Source of the DNA: Amycolatopsis albispora | Lineage (GTDB): Bacteria > Actinomycetota > Actinomycetes > Mycobacteriales > Pseudonocardiaceae | Direction of reading: 5' to 3' | Assembly (NCBI RefSeq): GCF_003312875.1 | Contig: NZ_CP015163.1 | Location: forward strand, 2,232,001-2,296,000 | DNA length: 64,000 bases | Shown here: in pieces, positions 24,811-32,753 of the stretch | How positions within the stretch are numbered: position 1 is the first letter of the stretch | Layout: each line of letters opens with the position of its first letter | Translations under genes and position numbers: made by a program | Notes under the pieces: model-generated | The model's database searches: none | What the model saw: only the letters and a program-made list of their open reading frames with translations | What the model was told of the DNA's origin: nothing

Positions 24811-25821
24811 CTAGGGTGCGAGCAGCACCTTCACCGCCTTGTGGCGTTCTTCGGCCAGGATCCGGAAGGCTTCGTGCGCGTCCTCCAGCGCCACCTCGTG
24901 GGTCACCAGCAGGCCCGGGTCGAGCGCTCCCGAAGCGAAGGCACGCACAGCGTGCGTCCACGCCCGCGGTGGCGCGCCGAACACCGTGTGCACGGTGATT
25001 TCGTTCAGCACCAGGGAAACCGGGTCCAGCGGCTGGTCGTCCGCGCCGGGAATGCCGGTCAGCGCCACCCGGCCCCCGCGCCGCGCCAGCCGCACCGCGC
25101 TGAACGCCGTGCCCGGCGCGCCCGCCGCCTCCAGCACCGCGTCGAAGGCACCGGCCAGCGAGTCCAGCTGGGACGGCAGCACCAGCGAATCGGCACCGCA
25201 CTGCGTCGCCAGCGCCGAGCGGTCGAGGCGCGTGTGCACCACCACGATTTCCCCGGCCCCCGCCGCCCGCAGCAGCTGCACCGCCAGCAGCCCGAGCATG
25301 CCCGCGCCGACCACCGCACACCGCTCCCCCGGCTGCACGGCCAGCTTCAGGCACGCCGCCGCCACGCACGCGGCCGGTTCGAGGCCCGCCGCCGCGCGCA
25401 GGTCCGCGGTCTCCGGCAGCCGGTGCAGCAGGCGCGCGGGCACCACCAGGTGGTCCGACCACGCACCCGGCTGGGTGAACCCGGTTTCCTCGTACGGCCC
25501 GTCGCAGAGGTTCGTGTCCCCGCGACGGCACGCCGAGCACACTTGGCACGACCGGATGCCCTCACCGACCACCGGCGCGCCGACCAGGTCCGCGCCCACG
25601 CCGTCGCCGACCGCGGCGACGCGTCCCGACCATTCGTGCCCCGGCACCACCGGGTAGCGCACGTACTCGGCGGGCCGCGTGCCCTGCATGATCTCGCGGT
25701 CGGACCCGCAGATCCCGGACCACGCGACCCGGACCAGCGCCTCCCCGGCGCCCGGCACGGGTGGCTCGCCGTCCCGCACGGCCAGCTCACCCGGCCGGTC
25801 GATCCACACCGACCGGTTCAC
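24811..25821 (-). CDS. Zinc-dependent alcohol/sugar dehydrogenase (MDR superfamily)
   Basis: A 336-residue medium-chain dehydrogenase. Catalytic zinc ligands lie in SGICGSD (Cys) and PGHEWSGRV (His-Glu); the structural zinc lobe has four cysteines in CQVCSACRRGDTNLC; the Rossmann motif is VVGAGMLGLLAVQ. Relatives oxidise sorbitol, threonine, galactitol or aldoses. It is the last gene of the sugar ABC operon and starts at GTG 25821, overlapping the permease stop as GTGA. By context it may oxidise the imported pentose to its lactone, feeding the SMP-30 lactonase; that assignment is inferred. Confidence 0.88.
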   Translation of the reverse strand: MNRSVWIDRPGELAVRDGEPPVPGAGEALVRVAWSGICGSDREIMQGTRPAEYVRYPVVPGHEWSGRVAAVGDGVGADLVGAPVVGEGIRSCQVCSACRRGDTNLCDGPYEETGFTQPGAWSDHLVVPARLLHRLPETADLRAAAGLEPAACVAAACLKLAVQPGERCAVVGAGMLGLLAVQLLRAAGAGEIVVVHTRLDRSALATQCGADSLVLPSQLDSLAGAFDAVLEAAGAPGTAFSAVRLARRGGRVALTGIPGADDQPLDPVSLVLNEITVHTVFGAPPRAWTHAVRAFASGALDPGLLVTHEVALEDAHEAFRILAEERHKAVKVLLAP

Positions 25822-26804
25822 CGGGCACGACCCACGATGAGCCGCTGCAGCAGGATGAACACCAGCAGCAGCGCGCCGATCACGATCTTCGTCCACCATG
25901 AGCTCAGCGTGCCCTCGAAGGTGATCAGCGTCTGGATCACCCCCAGCACCAGCACCCCCAGCACGGTGCCGGCCAGGTACCCGGACCCGCCGGTGAGAAT
26001 GGTGCCGCCGATGACCACGGCCGCGATCGCGTCCAGTTCCATGCCCACCGCGTGCGAGGAATTGCCCGACAGCGTGTAGAAGGTGAGCAGGATGCCGCCG
26101 AGCGCCGAGCAGAAGCCGCTGATCGTGTACACGCCGACGCGGGTCCGTGCCACCGGCAACCCCATCAGCAGCGCCGACCGGTTGCTGCCGCCGATCGCGT
26201 ACACCGTGCGGCCGAGCCGCGTGTAGTGCAGCACGTACCCGGCCACCAGCAGCACGGCGACCGCGATCAGCACGCTGACCGAGACCCGCAGTCCGCCGGG
26301 CAGTTCGACCGGCGTCTGCGCGATCGTGACAAACAGCGGATCCTCCAGCGAAACCGACTCCGTGCTCAGCGTGTAGCTGATGCCGCGCGCCAGGAACATG
26401 CCCGCCAGCGTCACGATGAACGGCTGGATCTCGAAGTAGTGGATGATCGAGCCCATGCCGAGGCCGAGCACCGCGCCCGCCGCCAGCACCGCGACCATCA
26501 CCACCGGCGCGGGCAGGCCAGCGGCCAGCAGCTCGGCACAGAGCACAGTGGACAGTGCGACCACCGAGCCGACGGACAGGTCGATGCCGCCGGTCAGGAT
26601 GACGAAGGTCATCCCGGCGGCGACCACCAGCAGGAAGGCGTTGTCGATCAGGATGTTCAGCACCACCTGCCCGTCCCCGAAGGCCGGGTAGCGGGTCGCG
26701 CCGAAGCCGTAGGCGATGATCAGCAGGGCCAGCGACGCGGCGATCGGCAGGTACCGCGCCTGCCGCCAGCCGCCGCGCACCGGGGTGGCGGTCACCGTGC
26801 TCAT
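25818..26804 (-). CDS. Sugar ABC transporter permease (YjfF-like)
   Basis: A 328-residue inner-membrane permease of the ribose/galactofuranose ABC class, with about nine hydrophobic segments. Landmarks are FVILTGGIDLSVGSVVALST, IQPFIVTLAGMFLARG, and TRLGRTVYAIGGSNRSALLMG (coupling-helix region) followed by LDAIAAVVIGGTILTGG. YjfF-type permeases pair with YtfT for furanose sugars in E. coli. The start ATG 26804 overlaps the previous stop (ATGA). One of two permeases of the island's transporter. Confidence 0.92.
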   Translation of the reverse strand: MSTVTATPVRGGWRQARYLPIAASLALLIIAYGFGATRYPAFGDGQVVLNILIDNAFLLVVAAGMTFVILTGGIDLSVGSVVALSTVLCAELLAAGLPAPVVMVAVLAAGAVLGLGMGSIIHYFEIQPFIVTLAGMFLARGISYTLSTESVSLEDPLFVTIAQTPVELPGGLRVSVSVLIAVAVLLVAGYVLHYTRLGRTVYAIGGSNRSALLMGLPVARTRVGVYTISGFCSALGGILLTFYTLSGNSSHAVGMELDAIAAVVIGGTILTGGSGYLAGTVLGVLVLGVIQTLITFEGTLSSWWTKIVIGALLLVFILLQRLIVGRAR

Positions 26805-27838
26805 GCGGGCACCTCCACCTTCGCGGCGGGTTCGGCGGGTGCGGGCGCCGGTGGCTTTCGCCGCCGCCGCAGCCGGGCCCGGAACGCCGGGGACTGGACC
26901 AGGCAGACCACCGTCACCACGAGCGCCTTGACCAGCAGCGTCGATTCCGGTGGCACGCCGACGGTGTAGACGGTGGTGGACAGCGTCTGGATGAGCAGCG
27001 CGCCGAGCACGGTGCCGCCGAGCGAAAACCGCCCGCCCGAGAGCAGCGTGCCGCCGATGACCACGGCCAGGATCGCGTCCAGCTCGATCCACAGCCCGGC
27101 GTTGTTGCCGTCCGCGCTGGAGACGTTCGAGCTGACCATCAGCCCGGCCAGTCCCGCGCACAGCCCGCAGAACACGTAGACCAGGGTCAGCAGGCCGCGG
27201 GCCCGCACCCCGGCCAGCCTGCTCGCCTCGGGATTGCCGCCGACCGACTCGACCAGCAGCCCGAGCGCGGACCGCCGGACCACCAGCGCGGTCGCGGCCA
27301 CCACGCCGAGCGCGACCAGGATCGGCGCGGGCAGGCCGAACCAGTACCCGCCGCCGAGCACCCGGAACGGATCGGAGTCCACGGTGATGATCTGCCCGCC
27401 GGTGACCAGCTGGGCCAGCCCGCGCCCGGCCACCATCAGGATGAGCGTGGCGATGATCGGCTGGATCCCGATCACCGACACCAGGAAACCGTTGCACAAC
27501 CCCAGAACCAGGCACAGCGCGAGCGCGATGCCGAAGGCGCCGAACACCCCGCCGACGGAGTTCTGGTCGGGCAGCGCGCTGATCTGCGCGCAGGCGATCG
27601 CGGCGCCGATGGCGACCACCGAGCCCACCGAGAGGTCGATGCCGCCGGTGGCCACCACCAGCGTCATGCCCAGCGCGACCAGGATCAGCGGCGCGCCGAA
27701 GCGCAGGATGTCGATCAGCGTGCCGTAGAGGTGCCCGTCGCGGACCTGGATGCTGAAGAACGACGGCGAGAGCACGAGGTTCACCAGCAGCAGCGCGACC
27801 AGCGCGGCCGCGGGCCAGAACAGCCGGTACCTGCTCAT
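26801..27838 (-). CDS. Sugar ABC transporter permease (YtfT-like)
   Basis: A 345-residue membrane protein paralogous to the neighbouring permease: LVVATGGIDLSVGSVVAIGA, GIQPIIATLILMVAGRGLAQ, the VVRRSALGLLVESVGGNPEA coupling segment, and LDAILAVVIGGTLLSGGRF. The C-terminus carries a charged Arg/Lys and Pro/Ala tail. It overlaps the ATPase gene by ATGA at its start and the YjfF-like gene at its stop, giving a tightly coupled operon. Confidence 0.92.
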   Translation of the reverse strand: MSRYRLFWPAAALVALLLVNLVLSPSFFSIQVRDGHLYGTLIDILRFGAPLILVALGMTLVVATGGIDLSVGSVVAIGAAIACAQISALPDQNSVGGVFGAFGIALALCLVLGLCNGFLVSVIGIQPIIATLILMVAGRGLAQLVTGGQIITVDSDPFRVLGGGYWFGLPAPILVALGVVAATALVVRRSALGLLVESVGGNPEASRLAGVRARGLLTLVYVFCGLCAGLAGLMVSSNVSSADGNNAGLWIELDAILAVVIGGTLLSGGRFSLGGTVLGALLIQTLSTTVYTVGVPPESTLLVKALVVTVVCLVQSPAFRARLRRRRKPPAPAPAEPAAKVEVPA

Positions 27839-29349
27839 GACGGCGCTCCTTCGGCGATCGTGCGCATGATGGCCTCCGGGGTCAGGCCGGTGTTGGGCAG
27901 GCGGTCGACCACCCGGTGGTCGCGCAGCACCGCCACCTGGTGGCTCAACCGCAGCACCTCCTCCAGTTCGGCCGAAACGAACAGCACGGCCATGCCGCCG
28001 TCGGCGAGTTCGGCGACCAGCTTCTGGATCTCCGCCTTCGCGCCGACGTCGATGCCGCGCGTGGGCTCGTCCAGGATGAGCAGCCGCGGTTCGGTGATCA
28101 GCCAGCGCGCCAGCAGCACCTTCTGCTGGTTGCCACCGGAGAGCGTGCCCACCGGCAGGTCCGGATCGGCCGGGCGGATGCCCAGCGCCGAGATGTACTT
28201 CTTGGCCAGCTCGTCCTGGCGGCGCCGCGAGATCGGGCGGGTCCAGCCGCGTGTGGCCTGCAGCGCGAGAATGATGTTCTCCCGCACGGTGAGGTCCTCG
28301 ATCAGGCCCTCGGCCTTGCGGTTCTCCGAGCAGAAGGCGACGCCGGCCGACATCGCCGCCCGTGGTGTGCGCAGGACGGTCTTCTTTCCGTCGAGTTCGA
28401 GGGCGCCGGAGTCGCTGTGGTCGGCACCGAAGAACAGCCGCGCGAGTTCGGTGCGGCCCGAGCCGAGCAGCCCGGCCAGCCCGACCACCTCACCCTCGCG
28501 AATGGTCAGCGAGAACGGCTCGATCGCGCCCTTGCGGCCCAGCCCGGTCGCCTCGGCGAACGGCTTCTTCTCCGCCGGGTCCCAGTCGCGCCGCGGCTCC
28601 TCGAGTTCCTCCAGGGTGTCCAGCTCGCGGCCGATCATCTTGGTCACCAGCGACACCGGGGTGATCTCGTCCGCCAGGTACTCCCCGACCAGTTTCCCGT
28701 TGCGCAGCACGGTCATCCGGTCGGCGATGGCGAAGACCTGGTCGATGAAGTGCGAGACGAACAGGATCGCCATGCCCTCGGCGCGCAGCGCGCGGATCAC
28801 GCCCAGCAGCTTGTCCACCTCGCCGGTGTCCAAACTGGACGTCGGCTCGTCGAGCACCAGCACCCGCGCGGAGACCTCCATCGCCCGCGCGATGGCCACC
28901 AGCTGCTGCACCGCGAGCGAATGCCCGCCCAGTTCGCTGGTCACGTCCAGGTCGAGGTCCAGCCGCCGCACCAGTTCCGCCGCGCGCCGGCGCAGCGGGC
29001 CCCACTGGATGCGGCCGAACCGCCGCGGTTCACGGCCGAGGAAGATGTTCTCCGCCACCGACAGGTTCGGGCAGAGGTTGACCTCCTGGTACACCGTGCT
29101 GATGCCGTGGCGCTGGGCCTGCGCGGGCCCGGTGAAGGCCACCGGCTCGCCGCCCAGCTCGATCGCGCCGGCGTCGATGTCGTAGACCCCGGTGAGCACC
29201 TTGATCAGGGTGGACTTGCCCGCCCCGTTCTCGCCCATCAGCGCGTGCACCTCGCCGGGGAACAGGCGGAAGCCGACGTCGTCGAGCGCGACGACCCCGG
29301 GGAACTGCTTGCGGATGCCGGTCATGGTCAGGATCGGCGGACTTGTCAT
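27835..29349 (-). CDS. Sugar ABC transporter ATP-binding protein (two-domain, YtfR-like)
   Basis: A 504-residue double ATPase of the carbohydrate uptake (CUT2) class. Domain 1 has Walker A GENGAGKST near residue 40, HSLAVQQLVAIARAM as the variant signature, and Walker B VLVLDEPTSSLD. Domain 2 has LLGSGRTELARLFFG as the degenerate P-loop, signature LSGGNQQKVLLARWL and Walker B LLILDEPTRGID. The deviation in domain 2 Walker A is normal for CUT2 ATPases. It energises import with the two permeases that follow. ATG at 29349. Confidence 0.94.
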   Translation of the reverse strand: MTSPPILTMTGIRKQFPGVVALDDVGFRLFPGEVHALMGENGAGKSTLIKVLTGVYDIDAGAIELGGEPVAFTGPAQAQRHGISTVYQEVNLCPNLSVAENIFLGREPRRFGRIQWGPLRRRAAELVRRLDLDLDVTSELGGHSLAVQQLVAIARAMEVSARVLVLDEPTSSLDTGEVDKLLGVIRALRAEGMAILFVSHFIDQVFAIADRMTVLRNGKLVGEYLADEITPVSLVTKMIGRELDTLEELEEPRRDWDPAEKKPFAEATGLGRKGAIEPFSLTIREGEVVGLAGLLGSGRTELARLFFGADHSDSGALELDGKKTVLRTPRAAMSAGVAFCSENRKAEGLIEDLTVRENIILALQATRGWTRPISRRRQDELAKKYISALGIRPADPDLPVGTLSGGNQQKVLLARWLITEPRLLILDEPTRGIDVGAKAEIQKLVAELADGGMAVLFVSAELEEVLRLSHQVAVLRDHRVVDRLPNTGLTPEAIMRTIAEGAPS

Positions 29350-29420
29350 GCGTGCCCTCGTCTCGGGAGTGGAGCTCCCGGCGCCGGACGGCGGCCGGCG
29401 CCGGGAGGGCTCGTGAGCGC

Positions 29421-30398
29421 TCAGTACTTCCGCTGCGGCAGCGCGGCCTTGGCGGCCTGCTGGTCGAAGACCGTCTCCTCGGTCTCCACCCGCGGCGGCA
29501 CCGGCTCGCCCGCGGCCACCTTCTTGGCCAGGTCCATCAGCTGGGTGCCGAGCAGCGGGTTGCACTCGACCACGAAGTTGATCTTGCCGTCGGCCAGCGC
29601 CTGCAGCGCGTCCCGCACCCCGTCCACCGAGACGATCTTGATGTCGGTGCCCGGCTTGAGCCCGGCGCCCTCGATGGCCTCGATCGCGCCGAGCGCCATG
29701 TCGTCGTTGTGCGCGTAGAGCACGTCGATCTTGCCCTGCGACTTGAGGAAGGCCTCCATCACCTCCTTGCCCTTGGACCGGGTGAACTCACCGGTCTGGG
29801 AGGCGACCACCTGGAACTTCGGGTCCTTGCCGATCACCTCGGCGAAGCCGGCCTTGCGGTCGTTGGCCGGCGCGGAACCGGTGGTGCCCTGCAGTTCCAC
29901 GATGCGCACCGGGCCGGTGGCCGCGCCGAACTCCTTGACCAGCCAGTCCCCCGACTTGCGGCCCTCGGCCACGAAGTCCGAGCCCAGGAAGGTCTTGTAC
30001 AGCGTGGTGTCGGCCGAATCCACCGCGCGGTCGGTGAGGATGACCGGGATGTTGGCCGTCTTGGCCTCCTTGAGCACGGTGTCCCAGCCCGATTCGACCA
30101 CCGGCGAGAAGGCGATCACGTCCACCCGCTGCTGGATGAACGAGCGGATCGCCTTGATCTGGTTCTCCTGCTTCTGCTGGGCGTCGGAGAACTTCAGGTC
30201 CACCCCGGCCGCGGCGGCGGCCTCCTGGATCGACTGGGTGTTCGCGGTCCGCCAGCCGCTTTCCGCGCCCACCTGGGAAAAGCCCAGGGTCAGCTGCCCG
30301 TCACCGGCGGCCTGGCCCCCGCCGCCGGACGCGCAGCCCGCCAGCATGCCCAGCCCCAGTATCGCCGCCGACCACGTGGCCCACGTCCTTCGCTTCAC
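29421..30398 (-). CDS. Sugar ABC transporter substrate-binding lipoprotein (YtfQ-like)
   Basis: A 325-residue binding protein with a lipoprotein leader ending LGMLAGC (lipidated Cys22), so it is anchored outside the membrane. The mature domain is the periplasmic-binding/LacI fold: LTLGFSQVGAESGWRTANTQ, AFSPVVESGWDTVLKEAK, ILTDRAVDS, LYAHNDDMALGAIEAIEGAG and IVSVDGVRDALQALADGKIN. These match E. coli YtfQ, which binds galactofuranose; together with the arabinofuranosidases an arabinofuranose ligand is likely. First gene of the transporter operon. GTG 30398 is chosen because GAGGAG lies eight bases upstream. A LacI-type operator is 45 bases upstream. Confidence 0.92.
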   Translation of the reverse strand: MKRRTWATWSAAILGLGMLAGCASGGGGQAAGDGQLTLGFSQVGAESGWRTANTQSIQEAAAAAGVDLKFSDAQQKQENQIKAIRSFIQQRVDVIAFSPVVESGWDTVLKEAKTANIPVILTDRAVDSADTTLYKTFLGSDFVAEGRKSGDWLVKEFGAATGPVRIVELQGTTGSAPANDRKAGFAEVIGKDPKFQVVASQTGEFTRSKGKEVMEAFLKSQGKIDVLYAHNDDMALGAIEAIEGAGLKPGTDIKIVSVDGVRDALQALADGKINFVVECNPLLGTQLMDLAKKVAAGEPVPPRVETEETVFDQQAAKAALPQRKY

Positions 30399-30442
30399 GG
30401 CACTCACTCCTCGATCCACACTGATCAGAAAACTACCGAAAC

Positions 30443-30456
30443 TGTTATCGCTAACA
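30443..30456. promoter_or_regulatory. LacI-type operator, site B (ABC operon promoter)
   Basis: TGTTATCGCTAACA, 45 bases upstream of the binding-protein start codon. It is the reverse complement of site C in the lacI promoter. Confidence 0.85.
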
Positions 30457-30498
30457 TTCGGACGCGGCCGGACGGGGCAGCGTGCTGCCCCGGGTGGG

Positions 30499-31527
30499 TT
30501 ACGCGCCCGTGCTCTCGCGGACGACCAGCTCCGCGGGCACCAGGGAGCGAACCGGCGCGGCCGCCCCTTCGATCCGTTCCTGCAGCAGGCCGAAGGTGCG
30601 CCTGCCCACCTCGATGAAGTCCTGCCGCACGGTGGTCAGCGGCGGGTTGAAGAAGGCGGCTTCCGGCACGTCGTCGAACCCGGCCACGTGCACGTCACCG
30701 GGCACCGAGCGGCCCGCCTCGGCGAACGCGCGCAGCAGTCCCAGCGCCATCTGGTCGTTGGCGACAAAAACCGCGGTGACCCCGCGCTCGCCGAGCAGCC
30801 GCTTACCCGCTTCGTAACCGGAGCGCGGGCTCCAGTCACCACGCAGCACTGGCGGCGGTTCCGCGTCGTGCCGCTTGAGCGTGCGCCGCCAGGCCTGCTC
30901 ACGCGCCCGCGCCTCCAGCCAGTCCGACGGGCCGGCGACGTGCCAGACCGTGCGGTGACCGAGGCCGAGCAGGTGCTCGGTGACCTGCCGGGCGCCGTCA
31001 CGCTGGTCCACCGACACCACCGGGATCGAGGCCCGGTCGGTGTCGGCCACCGCGACCAGCGGCACGCCGGCGGGGACCGCGCGCAGGGCGGGCTTGGCCA
31101 CCACGTGCGGCGCGATCACCACCACGCCCTCGACGGCCTGGCGCCGCAGGCTGTCCACGGCGGCCGCGATGGAATCCCGCCGCGGATCGCTGACGCTGGC
31201 GATGGAGATGCCGTACCCGGCTTCACGGGCCGCCAGCTCCACCCCGAACAGGGTGCTGGCCGGGCCGAACAGGGTGGAGTCCAGCGCGACCACGCCGAGG
31301 TTGCGCGTGCGGCCGGTGGCCAGCGCGCGGGCGGTGGAATTGGGCCGGTAGCCCAGTTCCTCGATGGCGGCCAGCACCTTCTCCCTGGTTTCCGCGCGGA
31401 CCGGGCCGGTCTCGTTGATCACGCGGGAGACGGTCATGTGCGACACGCCGGCCAGCGAGGCCACGTCGGTGAGCGCGGGCAGCCGCACCGCGGGCGCGGC
31501 CTCCCGCACTTCGGTCCGCTTGGCCAC
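30499..31527 (-). CDS. LacI family transcriptional regulator of arabinose/arabinan genes
   Basis: A 342-residue LacI-family repressor. The DNA-binding helix-turn-helix and hinge are TDVASLAGVSHMTVSRVINE and RPNSTARALATGRTRNLGVV. The ligand domain follows (VVVIAPHVVAKPALRAVPAG, VFVANDQMALGLLRAFAEAG, DVHVAGFDDVPEAAFFNPPL). The start GTG 31527 follows GGAGGAGG. Its own promoter carries the palindrome TGTTAGCGATAACA, shared with the transporter operon and with the GH43 and GH51 genes, so it very likely controls arabinan breakdown and sugar uptake. The effector is presumably arabinose or an arabino-oligosaccharide. Confidence 0.92.
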   Translation of the reverse strand: MAKRTEVREAAPAVRLPALTDVASLAGVSHMTVSRVINETGPVRAETREKVLAAIEELGYRPNSTARALATGRTRNLGVVALDSTLFGPASTLFGVELAAREAGYGISIASVSDPRRDSIAAAVDSLRRQAVEGVVVIAPHVVAKPALRAVPAGVPLVAVADTDRASIPVVSVDQRDGARQVTEHLLGLGHRTVWHVAGPSDWLEARAREQAWRRTLKRHDAEPPPVLRGDWSPRSGYEAGKRLLGERGVTAVFVANDQMALGLLRAFAEAGRSVPGDVHVAGFDDVPEAAFFNPPLTTVRQDFIEVGRRTFGLLQERIEGAAAPVRSLVPAELVVRESTGA

Positions 31528-31587
31528 GCTGCCTCCTCCGGTCCCCGGACGTTCCGCCAGGGAGAACCCTACCTCGACACGGGCAAG

Positions 31588-31601
31588 TGTTAGCGATAAC
31601 A
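31588..31601. promoter_or_regulatory. LacI-type operator, site C (lacI / GH43 divergent promoter)
   Basis: TGTTAGCGATAACA, centred in an 18-base palindrome AGTGTTAGCGATAACACT (31586-31603). It sits midway between the divergent starts, 61 bases from each, and can regulate both. Confidence 0.88.
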
Positions 31602-31661
31602 CTAAAGCGCGTCAAGTCTCGGATCCATCACCGCGCACCACCGCCGAAAGGATCGCCGAAG

Positions 31662-32681
31662 ATGCCGACCCGCCTCCTGCTCACCATAACTGTCCTGTTA
31701 GGACTTTTCAGCGTCCCGGAAGCCGGTGCCGCCACACCGAATTCCGGGTATTTGTTCGCCTACTTCACCGGCGAGGGCACGCCGGACGGCGAGCAGATCT
31801 ACTTCGCCGCCAGCCGCGGGGACGACCCGCTGGCCTGGGACGAGCTCAACGGCGGCCAGCCGGTGCTCACCTCCACCCTGGGCGACCGGGGTGTCCGCGA
31901 CCCGTTCCTGCTGCGCTCGGCCGACGGGCGCCGGTTCTACCTGCTGGCCACCGATCTGCGGATGCACGGCAACGGGAACTGGGACCAGGTGCAGCGCACC
32001 GGCAGCCGGTCGATCATGGTCTGGGAATCGGCCGACCTGGTGCACTGGTCAGCGCAGCGCTCGGTGCGGGTCTCGCCGCCGACCGCCGGGAACACCTGGG
32101 CGCCCGAGGCGTACTGGAACGCGGCGACCGGTTCGTACGTGGTGTTCTGGGCGTCGAAGCTGTACGCGGAGAACGACCCGCAGCACCTCGGGGACAGCTA
32201 CAACCGGATGATGTACGCGACCACCACGGACTTCGTGCACTTCAGCGAGGCACGCGTGTGGAACGATCCGGGCTATTCGGTCATCGACTCGACGGTGATC
32301 GAGGCGGACGGGGTGTACCACCGGCTCACCAAGGACGAGCGGAACCCGTCGTCGTCCACGCCGTGCAGCAAGTTCGTGCTGCAGGAGAGCTCGGCGGACC
32401 TGCTGGCGCCGTCGTGGGACTTCGTCGCCGACTGCATCGGGAAGGGCGCCATCAGCCGCGGGGAGGGCCCGACGGTGTTCAAGGCGAACACCGGGGACAA
32501 GTGGTACCTGTTCATCGACGAGTTCGGCGGGCGCGGGTACGTGCCGTTCGAGACCACCGACCTCACCTCGGGGCGGTGGACGGTGCCGCCGGCCTACGAC
32601 CTGCCGTCGTCGCCGCGGCACGGCACCGTGCTGCCGCTGAACCCGGCGGAACACCACCGGGTCGTCCGCACCCTCCGCTAG
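31662..32681 (+). CDS. Secreted glycoside hydrolase family 43 protein
   Basis: A 339-residue exported enzyme with a clear signal peptide (MPTRLLLTITVLLGLFSVPE, cleavage near AGAA). The five-bladed GH43 elements are visible: VRDPFLLRSADGRRFYLLAT with the catalytic Asp, NTWAPEAYWNAATGSYVVFW, YSVIDSTVIEADGVYHRL with the second Asp, and ISRGEGPTVFKANTG with the acid Glu. It differs from the GH43 at 22713 and probably acts on a different arabinan or arabinoxylan linkage. It is divergent from lacI under a shared operator. It ends before a stem-loop repeat facing the convergent GH51 gene. Confidence 0.88.
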   Translation: MPTRLLLTITVLLGLFSVPEAGAATPNSGYLFAYFTGEGTPDGEQIYFAASRGDDPLAWDELNGGQPVLTSTLGDRGVRDPFLLRSADGRRFYLLATDLRMHGNGNWDQVQRTGSRSIMVWESADLVHWSAQRSVRVSPPTAGNTWAPEAYWNAATGSYVVFWASKLYAENDPQHLGDSYNRMMYATTTDFVHFSEARVWNDPGYSVIDSTVIEADGVYHRLTKDERNPSSSTPCSKFVLQESSADLLAPSWDFVADCIGKGAISRGEGPTVFKANTGDKWYLFIDEFGGRGYVPFETTDLTSGRWTVPPAYDLPSSPRHGTVLPLNPAEHHRVVRTLR

Positions 32682-32692
32682 GTCCTCCGAAC

Positions 32693-32745
32693 GCAATGAA
32701 TGTGGCTTTCATAGCGTCTGGCGCTATGAAAGCCACATTCATTGC
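32693..32745. repeat. Stem-loop repeat, copy 2 (GAATGTGGCTTTC family)
   Basis: Perfect 24-base arms (32693-32716 and 32722-32745) around a five-base loop TCTGG, between the convergent GH43 and GH51 stops. The arm shares 20 bases with copy 1. The position suits a two-way terminator. Confidence 0.9.
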
Positions 32746-32753
32746 ACGGACGC

